A DNA stretch of 34,497 nt from CALFBG01 sp045110315. GTDB taxonomy: Bacteria > Bacteroidota > Bacteroidia > Chitinophagales > Saprospiraceae. The notes under the pieces are model-generated. The model ran no database searches. It saw nothing but the letters and a program-made list of their open reading frames with translations, and was not told the origin of the DNA. Both the position numbers and the translations under genes were made by a program. This document shows positions 25,877 through 34,220 of this stretch, in pieces (positions within the stretch are counted from its first letter, which is position 1; every line of letters begins with the position of its first letter). Location of the stretch: NCBI GenBank assembly GCA_045110315.1, contig JBGCFY010000022.1:1-34497 (forward strand). The letters run 5' to 3'.

Positions 25877-25882
25877 AATAGA

Positions 25883-25929
25883 ATGCTAAACGTTAGGAGA
25901 AGCTTTTGCTTTTACCTAGCGTTTAGTAT
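25883..25929 (+). terminator. Hairpin after the giant surface protein gene
   Basis: The arms at 25883-25897 and 25915-25929 pair over 15 positions (two G-U) with a 17-nt loop, starting 7 bp after the stop. A second small hairpin, TACC-GTTT-GGTA (25932-25943), is followed within a few bases by a T-run. Confidence 0.6.
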
Positions 25930-25978
25930 ACTACCGTTTGGTATTTGCTTTTTTTAATGACTTGATAATTAGGTTTCG

Positions 25979-26007
25979 AAGCCAGGCATTTTGTCTGGCT
26001 TTTTTAT
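25979..26007 (+). terminator. Intrinsic terminator
   Basis: A 10-bp stem (25979-25988 with 25992-26001, one G-U) with a TTT loop runs directly into a T-rich tract. It is the most canonical Rho-independent terminator in the window and lies about 100 bp after the giant surface protein gene. Confidence 0.8.
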
Positions 26008-26343
26008 TGGAATTTTTCTGATAAAATTTTAAGAGAATGCCTCAAATTGAGCCTGTATATTGAATGCTTGTTTTATCAAAAAACAGCGACCGCTGTCCGA
26101 CCAATTTAAAGCTTTCTAAAGGTACTTGTTAGTCTAACTTAGACTAGTAAGTAACTTAACTTTTTCTGCCATAAAACTTCGCTGAAAAACTAATCTAAGC
26201 ACTTCTGTATAAGAAGTTGTAGCGTAAAGGAATTTGAGAAACACTAAAGATGAATCTAATAAAATTTTTCTTTTCTCAAAATGAGATTCTCTACTATTTT
26301 GGGATGGGATAATTATTTTAATTTTGTTTAATTAATTGATTTT

Positions 26344-26362
26344 CAGTGCATTGCGTTTTGGT
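26344..26362 (+). promoter_or_regulatory. Shared upstream box, copy 2
   Basis: CAGTGCATTGCGTTTTGGT at 26344-26362 matches the box at 19311-19329 at 17 of 19 positions and sits 58 bp before the glycosyltransferase ATG. A TATAAAAT stretch follows at about 26386. Confidence 0.5.
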
Positions 26363-26401
26363 TTTGCTTTTGAATAGGATAAAGTATAAAATACATAACC
26401 C

Positions 26402-27568
26402 ATGCAAAATACTAAAAAACTAGCCATTATTGGCACAGTCGGCGTACCCGCTCGATACGGAGGATTTGAAACTTTAGCACACCAATTGGTAGAGAATTTG
26501 GACGAACGATTTGAAGTTACTGTTTACAATAGTACACATCATTACTCCGCAAAAGAAAGAGTGAAAACTTGGAAGGGAGCCAAGATAAAATATATCCCAC
26601 TTTCGGCAAACGGCGTAGCAAGTATTTTCTACGATATTTGGTCAATGATTCACGCAGTTTTATACTGTGATATTTTATTAATCCTTGGCGTTTCCGGTTG
26701 TTTAGTGCTCCCCTTTATTAAATTATTTTTCCCCTCAAAAAAGTTAATCGTCAATATTGATGGTTTAGAATGGCGACGCCCTAAATGGAATCGTTATGCT
26801 AAAAGTTTCTTACGCCTCAGCGAAAGAGTCGCGGTGTGGGTAGCAGACGAAGTAGTAGCGGATAATGCAGCAATTCAAAAATACGTCGTTGAACTCTACG
26901 GTGCTCCTGCCAATTTAATCGAATATGGTGGAGACCATCACGAAGCCCAAAAACTTTCAGCTCAGGTGGTTCATCAGTTCCCTTTTTTGATTCAAGAGTA
27001 TGCTTTTAAAGTGAGTCGTATTGAACCCGAAAATAACATCCAAATGATTCTGGATGCCTTTATTGAACAAAATGGATTACCCTTGGTGCTCGTTGGGAAT
27101 TGGCAAAATAGCGAATATGGAAAATCGCTTTATGGAGAATATTGCATGCATCCGCAGTTACACTTACTAGATCCTATTTATGACCAAAATATTCTGAACG
27201 AACTTCGATCGAATGCTAAAGTTTATATTCATGGTCACAGCGCAGGAGGAACAAACCCTTCTCTGGTAGAGGCAATGCATTTAGGCTTACCCATCATTTC
27301 TTTCGATGTTATTTATAATCGAATTACAACAGAACACGCAGCTCATTATTTTGAGAATGCTAAGCAACTGACAAAGATGATCAAGTTCCTCAATTTGTTG
27401 GAACTAGATAACATTGCTATGGAAATGAAAGCTATCGCGAATCGTCGTTATCGTTGGTCTATTATCGGAGAGAAATATGGCGATTTAATCCTAGGAAAGA
27501 AAATGGAAAAAGAGCCCGTATTTGATTTTGAATTGCCTTTGGCTTTACGACAAGTCATGTATTCTTAA
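26402..27568 (+). CDS. DUF1972 glycosyltransferase (GT1/GT4-like)
   Basis: The 388-residue protein opens IIGTVGVPARYGGFETLAHQ, the signature of the DUF1972 N-terminal domain (about 6-180) found in capsule and exopolysaccharide glycosyltransferases, many of them rhamnosyl- or glucosyltransferases. The C-terminal half contains GHSAGGTNPSLVEAMHLG (about residues 280-297), the nucleotide-sugar-binding E-x7-E-like region of GT-B enzymes. No signal peptide is present, so it acts on the cytoplasmic face of the inner membrane. A Wza-like export gene lies 6.6 kb downstream and a flippase gene 7 kb upstream, consistent with a loosely scattered polysaccharide theme. Confidence 0.87.
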   Translation: MQNTKKLAIIGTVGVPARYGGFETLAHQLVENLDERFEVTVYNSTHHYSAKERVKTWKGAKIKYIPLSANGVASIFYDIWSMIHAVLYCDILLILGVSGCLVLPFIKLFFPSKKLIVNIDGLEWRRPKWNRYAKSFLRLSERVAVWVADEVVADNAAIQKYVVELYGAPANLIEYGGDHHEAQKLSAQVVHQFPFLIQEYAFKVSRIEPENNIQMILDAFIEQNGLPLVLVGNWQNSEYGKSLYGEYCMHPQLHLLDPIYDQNILNELRSNAKVYIHGHSAGGTNPSLVEAMHLGLPIISFDVIYNRITTEHAAHYFENAKQLTKMIKFLNLLELDNIAMEMKAIANRRYRWSIIGEKYGDLILGKKMEKEPVFDFELPLALRQVMYS

Positions 27569-27573
27569 TTCAG

Positions 27574-27605
27574 AATTTGGAGTTGCCTTCGGGTGACTTC
27601 AAATT
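27574..27605 (+). terminator. Hairpin with cUUCGg tetraloop after the glycosyltransferase gene
   Basis: Fourteen base pairs (three G-U) join 27574-27587 to 27592-27605, closed by a C-UUCG-G tetraloop. It begins 5 bp after the stop. There is no strong T-run, so it may be a terminator or an RNA-stabilising 3' end. Confidence 0.55.
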
Positions 27606-27677
27606 ATTGCAGGCTGTACTTAAAAGTTGTCCTCGAATAACTTTAACCAGGAAGTAACTTCCTCCAATTGAATTTTC

Positions 27678-29978
27678 ATGAAAAAAATTATTTTACTATC
27701 TATTTTTTATACCCTGTGTCAAACCGTGCAAGCACAACTAGTCACAACGGTAGCTGGTCAGGTAGAAATTCCCGGAAGTAATGATGGACCTGCCTTTGAA
27801 GCGAACTTTAATAATCCTCATGGTATTGCAGTGGGAATCGACGGCGTTGCTTATACAGCAGATCGTTGGAGCCACATTATTCGGAAGATTGCGCTGGATG
27901 GTTCTGTGACTACCTTTGCGGGAAGTTCTGGCGTGAGTGGAGCCATTGATGGACAAGGAACTGCCGCTTTATTTCATGAGCCTTGGGGCTTGTGTGTCGA
28001 TGCTGCTGGGAATGTGTACGTCGCAGATACGCGGAATAATAAGATTCGAAAAATTACACCAGACGGTATGGTTACAACCGTCGCTGGCTCTGGTAATTTT
28101 GGAACTTCGGATGGTTTTGGAACTTCGGCAACTTTTGGAAATCCTACGGGAATCGAAATAGATGCACAGGGAAACTTATACGTCGCGGATCATCTGACAC
28201 ACATCATTCGAAAAATTGATGCAATGGGACTAGTCACCACTATTGCTGGAAAACCTTATCAAATGGGAGATTCAGACGGACAGGGAACGGCTTCTCGGTT
28301 CAAAAGACCTTACGGTTTATCACTAGATTTGGATGGGAATATTTTGGTGGCAGATGAGTGGAATCATACCATTCGTCGCGTTACTCCCGAAGGTTTGGTT
28401 AGTACGGTAGCTGGAAATGGTACGATTGGTAATGAAGATGGATCGGTGGACAATGCTTCTTTTAATTATCCTTGGGATATTTCGGTAGATTCTTTGGGGA
28501 ATATTTTTGTTGCAGACGGTTATAATTATACCATTCGTAAAATTTCACCTGCGGCTCAAGTCTCAACCTATGCGGGAGCTGTCGAACAAACAGGCGCAAC
28601 GGATGGAATTGGTGCGGAAGCTAGATTTAGTGGTGCTACGGCGATTGCTTTTTCCCCTTATACCCAAGAGCTTTTTGTCGGAGACGCTTATAACCATCTA
28701 GTGCGCAAAATTACCGATTTGAATCAAGATGTATCTCTGGCACTCCTCAATGCTTCGAATCAAATATGTCTAGGAGAACCGGTGAGTTTAAACGCATACC
28801 CTAATATTTTTGATAGTTATTATTTCTACGTAGATAATGAAATTGTACAAAGTAGTTCGAGTGCTTTTTTCGAAACTACAAATCTAACGGCTGGTACACA
28901 CGTCATACAGGTTTATGCAGTAGAGAATACTTCTACGAATCCTTCTAACGAGATTACAATTACCGTTCTAGCACCTGAAACCCCAACAATTACCATGATT
29001 GGTTCTCCTGAGTTTTTTGAAGGAGATTCTGTCGTTTTATTTGCAAGTTTCGGAGCAGAGTATTTTTGGTCTACGGGAGAAACAACAGCAAGTATCACCG
29101 TCAAAGAATCAGGTACTTACACCGTAGAAGTAGTAGACGAAAATACTTGTAATGGAATTTCTGATCCAGTAGAAATAATAGTTACGGAGAACCTTCCCGA
29201 TGCGGAAGTATTTGTGCAAGGGGCAACAACGCTTTGCGCAAATGAATCCACTGCCTTACAGTCGAATGCGGGAGAGGGGAATCAATGGCTAAGAGATGGT
29301 TGGGCAATTGATGGTGCAACGGATGTACAATACACGGTGACAACTGCGGGGAATTATCAAGTCCAAGTGACTCATCCAAATGGGGTAGTCGTAATTTCGG
29401 AGCCCGTACCTATTTCTGTGCTTGACGATTTTGAGGTAGATTTTGTAGCTACAGCAACGGAAGGCACAGTTGGACAAAACTTTCAGTTTGAAATCAAGCA
29501 AGCAGAAGTCACTTCGGCGGAATGGTTTTTTGGAGATAGTCAAACTTCAAGAACGCTGAACCCGAGTCATGCTTATACAGAAACAGGATCTTTTACGGTT
29601 CAGTTAATCGCTACCAACGCAGCGACGTGTAAAGATACCGTTACTAAAGTGGATTACATGCAAATTAAGCGTAAAGATTCTTTGGCGATAACGGCTACTG
29701 AAGAGGCTATTGTTTTTATTCCTACGGCTTTTACCCCGAATGCCGATGGAGAAAATGATGTCTTTTATGTTCGTGGAGAAATTTTAGGAGAAACCAATTT
29801 AACCATTTTTAATCAATGGGGAGAATTAATATTTACCGCCGACGGAATCGAGAAAGGTTGGGACGGAACGGTTAGAAATAGTGCGGCTCAAAATGGAACC
29901 TACGTTTACGTATTTGAATATACAAATTCTAAAGGGGAACAAAAGTTGCTTTCTGGACACATTACCTTAATTCGTTAA
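27678..29978 (+). CDS. NHL-propeller, PKD-containing T9SS type B cargo
   Basis: The 766-residue protein begins with a signal peptide (about 1-19, ending VQAQ). Six NHL repeats follow (about 30-345), each with the pattern NP-G-(I/L) ... GN-(L/V)YVAD ... IRKI, enough for one six-bladed beta-propeller. Ig-like beta segments fill about 350-580, a PKD domain lies at about 585-665 (WFFGDSQTSRTLNPSHAY), and residues about 680-766 are a gliding-motility-associated type B T9SS tail (FIPTAFTPNADGENDVF). The protein is therefore probably secreted by T9SS and may bind glycans or proteins. The next gene, 80 bp downstream, is a PorP/SprF-type partner. Confidence 0.9.
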   Translation: MKKIILLSIFYTLCQTVQAQLVTTVAGQVEIPGSNDGPAFEANFNNPHGIAVGIDGVAYTADRWSHIIRKIALDGSVTTFAGSSGVSGAIDGQGTAALFHEPWGLCVDAAGNVYVADTRNNKIRKITPDGMVTTVAGSGNFGTSDGFGTSATFGNPTGIEIDAQGNLYVADHLTHIIRKIDAMGLVTTIAGKPYQMGDSDGQGTASRFKRPYGLSLDLDGNILVADEWNHTIRRVTPEGLVSTVAGNGTIGNEDGSVDNASFNYPWDISVDSLGNIFVADGYNYTIRKISPAAQVSTYAGAVEQTGATDGIGAEARFSGATAIAFSPYTQELFVGDAYNHLVRKITDLNQDVSLALLNASNQICLGEPVSLNAYPNIFDSYYFYVDNEIVQSSSSAFFETTNLTAGTHVIQVYAVENTSTNPSNEITITVLAPETPTITMIGSPEFFEGDSVVLFASFGAEYFWSTGETTASITVKESGTYTVEVVDENTCNGISDPVEIIVTENLPDAEVFVQGATTLCANESTALQSNAGEGNQWLRDGWAIDGATDVQYTVTTAGNYQVQVTHPNGVVVISEPVPISVLDDFEVDFVATATEGTVGQNFQFEIKQAEVTSAEWFFGDSQTSRTLNPSHAYTETGSFTVQLIATNAATCKDTVTKVDYMQIKRKDSLAITATEEAIVFIPTAFTPNADGENDVFYVRGEILGETNLTIFNQWGELIFTADGIEKGWDGTVRNSAAQNGTYVYVFEYTNSKGEQKLLSGHITLIR

Positions 29979-30058
29979 AAAGACTTTTGAACTAGCAAAA
30001 AGATTTTTGAGTTCGTGAAAAGCGATACTAATACTAAAAGATACTACAACCTCATAAT

Positions 30059-31807
30059 ATGAAACCTATTTTACTTACTTTATTTTTCACTTGTGCCACC
30101 CTGATTTCTTGGGGACAAGACGCTCACTTTTCTCAAATGGATTTGAATACTAGTTTGCGAAATCCAGCTAATTTGGGAGACATGGAAGCGATGCATCGCT
30201 TGAGTCTTAGCTATCGTTCTCAGTGGTCGAGTATTCCTTCCCCGTATCGAAATATAAGTTTGGGTTACGAGCAACAGCGTGGTGCTTTTGCCTTTGGTAT
30301 GCATCTGTTGCAGAATGATGCAGGAACAGCTTCTTTGCGCAATACACAAGTTTTAGTTGACCTTGCTTACCGCAAAACGATTTCAAAACGCGGTGGTATT
30401 TTGGCAGCAGGATTAAGTGCTGGAATGATTCAGCAACGCTTTGATCCTTCCGCCTTTCAATTTGATAATCAGTACGTTGAAGGTAGTGGTTACGACGCGA
30501 ATCGAGCAAGTCAAGAAGCGTTCCAAAATACGAGTCAACTGTTGCCTAGTTTTACCGTCGGAGTGATGGCAAGAGAGCAAATTAATCGAATTGTACTTTC
30601 TGGTGGTTTATCTTTTGCGCATTTAAATCAACCTGCAGCTACATTTTTTGCTGCCTCGGAAGAACGATATCCAATGCGGACTTCGGCATTTGTGAAGACC
30701 GTAATTCCTTTGCGAAACAAATGGAAAGCGGCTTTGCAGTTTACTTGGAATAAACAAGGGGTAGCAAATGAAAAGATATTCGGTTTGTTGCTTGATTTAC
30801 CTTTGGTTAAAGGAAAGGTTTTACGACTTGGTCTCGCTAATCGAATCGCAGACGCAATGATTGTAGAAGTAGGAATGAAATTTAAACGAAGTACTTTTGC
30901 ACTTAGTTATGATTGGAATAGTTCTTCTTTAGATCGTGTTACTCAGGCGAAAGGTGCCATCGAATTGAGTGCAAGTTATCAATTTAATACAAAACTAAAT
31001 ACGATTACAAAAGCGCCTGAAATTGCACCTGCTACAGCGGTAGCCTTAGCTCCCAAACCCGCCAGTCCTAATGACGCTTACGTTAAGGATACAGATAAAG
31101 ATGGCGTAGTGGATGCTGTGGACGAGTGTCCGACGGTGCCTGGACTATTACGATTTCACGGCTGTAACGATGCGGATGGAGATGGTGTTTGGGATCACAA
31201 AGACCAGTGTCCTAATTTATTTGGAATGCAGGAATTTGAAGGTTGTCCCGGTCGGGAGCAAGATGCCGACAAGGATGGAATTCTAGATGTGGATGATAAA
31301 TGCCCTTTCCTAAAAGGAAATCCTGAAATGCAAGGCTGCCCGGATACAGACAATGACGGACTATCCGATTTGGAAGATTATTGTCCTTTCTTGCGTGGCG
31401 TAAAAGAGCGCAATGGTTGCCCCAATATGAATATCCAAGAGCACCAAAAATTTGTTCAACAAAAAACGATGACGACCATTGTTGAATTTGATACGGACCA
31501 GTCAGTTATCAAGCAAGGTTTCTATCAAGATTTAGATGAGGTTGTTCTATTTTTAAACGAACATCCTCAAGCACAAGTTTACCTTTCTGGACACACCGAT
31601 GGCGAAGGAAATCATGCTTATAATTACCAGCTTGGGGAACGTAGAACCCAGAGCGTTTCCTACTATTTGAGCGAACAAGGAATTCCGAGTACTCAAATTT
31701 CAAGAATTTCCTACGGAGAAACTAAACCCAAATTAAAAAATACTTCCGCCTACGAAAAAGCTAGGAACAGAAGGGTAGAGGTAAAAGTTTATCTCATGCC
31801 AAAATAA
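30059..31807 (+). CDS. PorP/SprF barrel fused to TSP3 repeats and an OmpA domain
   Basis: The 582-residue protein has a signal peptide (about 1-19, ISWGQ), then a PorP/SprF-type outer-membrane barrel (about 20-320) opening with the family run DAHFSQMDLNTSLRNPANLG. Four thrombospondin type 3 calcium repeats follow (about 342-455: DxDxDG ... D.CP), then an OmpA-like peptidoglycan-binding domain (about 465-580) with LSGHTDGEG and YNYQLGERRTQSV holding the binding Asp and Arg. PorP/SprF proteins help export or tether specific T9SS cargo. The fused OmpA domain would anchor this one to peptidoglycan. Its place directly behind a type B cargo gene suggests it serves that cargo. Confidence 0.9.
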   Translation: MKPILLTLFFTCATLISWGQDAHFSQMDLNTSLRNPANLGDMEAMHRLSLSYRSQWSSIPSPYRNISLGYEQQRGAFAFGMHLLQNDAGTASLRNTQVLVDLAYRKTISKRGGILAAGLSAGMIQQRFDPSAFQFDNQYVEGSGYDANRASQEAFQNTSQLLPSFTVGVMAREQINRIVLSGGLSFAHLNQPAATFFAASEERYPMRTSAFVKTVIPLRNKWKAALQFTWNKQGVANEKIFGLLLDLPLVKGKVLRLGLANRIADAMIVEVGMKFKRSTFALSYDWNSSSLDRVTQAKGAIELSASYQFNTKLNTITKAPEIAPATAVALAPKPASPNDAYVKDTDKDGVVDAVDECPTVPGLLRFHGCNDADGDGVWDHKDQCPNLFGMQEFEGCPGREQDADKDGILDVDDKCPFLKGNPEMQGCPDTDNDGLSDLEDYCPFLRGVKERNGCPNMNIQEHQKFVQQKTMTTIVEFDTDQSVIKQGFYQDLDEVVLFLNEHPQAQVYLSGHTDGEGNHAYNYQLGERRTQSVSYYLSEQGIPSTQISRISYGETKPKLKNTSAYEKARNRRVEVKVYLMPK

Positions 31808-31823
31808 CTTCTAGCTTAAACAT

Positions 31824-31859
31824 CGAGACAAAACTGAATAACTATTCAATTTTGTCTCG
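31824..31859 (+). terminator. Terminator after the PorP-OmpA gene
   Basis: The arms at 31824-31839 and 31844-31859 pair over 16 positions with a single mismatch and a 4-nt loop. A T-rich stretch follows about 15 bp later. The start is 16 bp after the stop. Confidence 0.75.
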
Positions 31860-31953
31860 GTACTTAGAGGGTTTTCTCTTTTTAATTATTTACCCTTTAA
31901 GGTGATCAGTTGAGACCTCCACAAAATGCTTGATGCCCTACAAAGGCAAGAAT

Positions 31954-32394
31954 TTAACTTAGTTGATTTCGTCGTTCAAGTTCCTTTTCTAGAATGGGAT
32001 ATAATTGACTAGAATCTTTAATTAGTTGATTGACATTGGTAATGATGATCGTTGGAGTAAATCTGTTTTCTTTGATCATTCGTTCAATAGACAAAGCATT
32101 TTTTTCCTGAGGAGTCATTCCGAGCATCATGTAATTTGTTTTTACTCGATGAGCCAAATTCGCAACTTGTATCCAATTTTCATCTTTTAACTCGATGCTG
32201 ATTTTTTCCATAGCAGCTGGAATCTCATTTAAAAAGATGGTAATGATTTCTTTAATGAATTTTAAATTATTCCGGCTGATTTTTTCTAAATAGCCAAGGT
32301 CAAAACTAACCGGCAAATCTGCAACTTGCGTTGCTATTGACTGAGCAACTAGTGGGAGGACTTCGGTGTTAGTATTTTTATTTAACTTTTTCAT
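31954..32394 (-). CDS. Hpt (histidine phosphotransfer) domain protein
   Basis: The 146-residue protein has one Hpt domain, about residues 32-140. ANLAHRVKTNYMMLGM places the phospho-accepting His at residue 82, in the standard H-x-x-K arrangement followed by a glycine near the end of the helix. It has no receiver or kinase module. It lies 108 bp downstream of the sigma-54 activator response regulator on the same strand, so the pair probably forms part of a phosphorelay whose hybrid kinase is encoded elsewhere. Confidence 0.87.
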   Translation of the reverse strand: MKKLNKNTNTEVLPLVAQSIATQVADLPVSFDLGYLEKISRNNLKFIKEIITIFLNEIPAAMEKISIELKDENWIQVANLAHRVKTNYMMLGMTPQEKNALSIERMIKENRFTPTIIITNVNQLIKDSSQLYPILEKELERRNQLS

Positions 32395-32502
32395 GCGTCT
32401 AAATTGTTACTAATGATTAATTCTTTTGAGGATTTTTTTTACTAAAATTATGCTTGATACTTTATTTTTGAAATAGAAATTTTTATACAACTTCTATAGT
32501 AT

Positions 32503-33864
32503 TTAAGTACTTACTTTTTCATTTTTCAACATTCGATAGATCGTCGATTTTCCAATTTCAAGTCGCTGTGCTACGAGATCAATATCGTTATCATACTTTT
32601 CTAAAAAATGATTGACAATCGTTATTTTGTAATCTTCAAAAGTCATCTCCGTCATCAAGAAATTAGCTGCTTTCTTCGGACTGTTAAATCGAATATCTTC
32701 TGGACCAATTTCTACGCCGTTCGTGAGTACCGTTGCCAATTCTATAATGGCTTTTAATTCTCTCACATTTCCTGGAAAAGCGTAGTGCAATAATTTACTT
32801 TTAGCCGCTTTTGATAATTTTACTTCTTCCAAATTATTATTTTTTACAAAAGCCTTCAGGAAAAAATCTGCAAGTAACAAAATATCATTCCCTCGTTCTC
32901 GTACGGGCGGTAAACCAATCGGAAGTCCCAATAAACGGTAATACAAATCTTCTCTGAAATTTCCTTGACTCACTTCCTCCAGTAGGTTTTTGTGCGTAGC
33001 AACAATAATTCTTACATCAAAAGGAATGGGCTTCGTACCACCAACGCGCATAATCTCCCGTTCCTGCAATGCTCGCAGTACTTTTGACTGGAGCTGAATA
33101 TCCATTTCCCCCATTTCATCCAAAAAGAGCGTGCCTTTATTCGCCACTTCGAACATACCTCGTTTGGTGGTATTCGCTCCCGTAAAAGCGCCTTTTTCGT
33201 AGCCGAATAATTCGCTTTCCAATAAGTTTTTTGGAATTGCACTCATATTAACTGCAATGAACGCCTCCTTTTTTCGATTAGAATTGTAATGAATACTTTT
33301 AGCAATTACTTCTTTCCCCGTACCCGTCTCCCCCGAAATAGAAACGGTAATATTTGTTTTTACCGCCTTTTCCAATAAAACAAATACTTTCTGCATAGCT
33401 TTGCTATCGCCAATAATACTTCTATCTAACTTATAACTGGTCTGTAATTCCTCGCGTAATGAGTCGACTTCTTGGCTAAGACTATTTTTGTGTTTGATGT
33501 GGTCAATTGTATTTAAAAGTCTTTCTTTGGTTTCGCTATCCTTGGTGATGTAATCATAAGCACCTTCTTTTAGAAGTCCAACGGCCGTAGAAACATCCTG
33601 TTGACTCGAAAGAATAACTACAGAAATATCTTTGTTAAACTGTTTGATCTTTTTGAGAACCTCTCCACCCGAAATATCCGGTAGGGTATAATCCAGCGAA
33701 ATAATACTTGGGTTAAGATGTAGGTTCTGAATGCAGCTAGCGCCATCTTCAAAAACGTGAACTTTATGATCGGGATTGAGTTCCATGATGTACTTAATCA
33801 TTCTCTGATACATTGGATCATCTTCTACAACAAAAATACAGTGTGGTTCGAATTTATGTTTCAT
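32503..33864 (-). CDS. Sigma-54-dependent response regulator (NtrC family)
   Basis: The 453-residue protein has a receiver domain (about 9-120), an AAA+ sigma-54 activation domain (about 150-370) and a Fis-type helix-turn-helix at the C-terminus (about 410-450). The phospho-acceptor is Asp58 (ISLDYTLPD). Walker A is GETGTGKE (178-185), the sigma-54 contact loop is GAFTGA (225-230), and Walker B is TLFLDE (245-250). All hallmark elements are intact, so it should activate sigma-54 promoters on phosphorylation. Its divergent neighbour is a Wza-like gene and its co-directional neighbour is an Hpt gene. The target genes are not known. Confidence 0.96.
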   Translation of the reverse strand: MKHKFEPHCIFVVEDDPMYQRMIKYIMELNPDHKVHVFEDGASCIQNLHLNPSIISLDYTLPDISGGEVLKKIKQFNKDISVVILSSQQDVSTAVGLLKEGAYDYITKDSETKERLLNTIDHIKHKNSLSQEVDSLREELQTSYKLDRSIIGDSKAMQKVFVLLEKAVKTNITVSISGETGTGKEVIAKSIHYNSNRKKEAFIAVNMSAIPKNLLESELFGYEKGAFTGANTTKRGMFEVANKGTLFLDEMGEMDIQLQSKVLRALQEREIMRVGGTKPIPFDVRIIVATHKNLLEEVSQGNFREDLYYRLLGLPIGLPPVRERGNDILLLADFFLKAFVKNNNLEEVKLSKAAKSKLLHYAFPGNVRELKAIIELATVLTNGVEIGPEDIRFNSPKKAANFLMTEMTFEDYKITIVNHFLEKYDNDIDLVAQRLEIGKSTIYRMLKNEKVST

Positions 33865-34134
33865 TTCCTTCTTTTGTTTGTGTGTTTTCTGAATCTATTG
33901 TTTTAGTTTTTTATTCACTAAATCGCATTTTTAAAGCTTTCTTATATTTTAAATTTTAATATCTAGTGACAGATTTCTGTAACTCAATTTTACTTAGCGA
34001 TACACTCTTTTTTTTCTACTAATTAGGTATTGTTTTTTCTAAAAACGAGAATTTTTCTACACCTGAAAATTATTTAATTAATATATTTAATTTATAACTG
34101 TTTGATTTCCTGATCTTTATTACTTTTTGTTGGC

Positions 34135-34151
34135 TTGGCACTTTTACTGTT
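34135..34151 (+). promoter_or_regulatory. Weak candidate sigma-54 promoter
   Basis: TTGGCAC (34135-34141), five bases, then CTGTT (34147-34151). The -24 element is perfect, but the -12 element has GT in place of the near-invariant GC. It points toward the export gene, about 65-85 bp before its start. Confidence 0.25.
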
Positions 34152-34184
34152 TATTTTATACTGCCAACAATGTTTAAATAGTAT

Positions 34185-34205
34185 CTCTGAATAAATAATT
34201 CAGAG
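34185..34205 (+). promoter_or_regulatory. Hairpin before the export gene
   Basis: CTCTGAAT (34185-34192) pairs with ATTCAGAG (34198-34205) around an AAATA loop, 9-15 bp before the start codon. It could be an operator or affect translation. Confidence 0.4.
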
Positions 34206-34220
34206 TAAAAACCGATGATC

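Larger units (their letters stand above)
25877..26401. other. Intergenic region with tandem hairpins and the shared box
   Basis: No gene is supported in these 525 bases. They hold three hairpins (25883-25929, 25932-25943 and 25979-26001), the palindrome TCTCAAAATGAGA (26274-26286), an AATTATTTT stretch (26311-26319) and shared box copy 2 (26344-26362). Confidence 0.65.
33865..34214. other. Divergent intergenic region between the response regulator and the export gene
   Basis: These 350 AT-rich bases have no gene. They contain a partial sigma-54-like site at 34135-34151 and an 8-bp hairpin at 34185-34205 just before the export gene. Promoters for both divergent genes must lie here. Confidence 0.6.

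Noticed and set aside
29976..30045. Two similar AAAAAGA-TTTTGA units between the NHL and PorP-OmpA genes
   Set aside because: About 20 bp, imperfect and low complexity; too weak to call a repeat or regulatory site.
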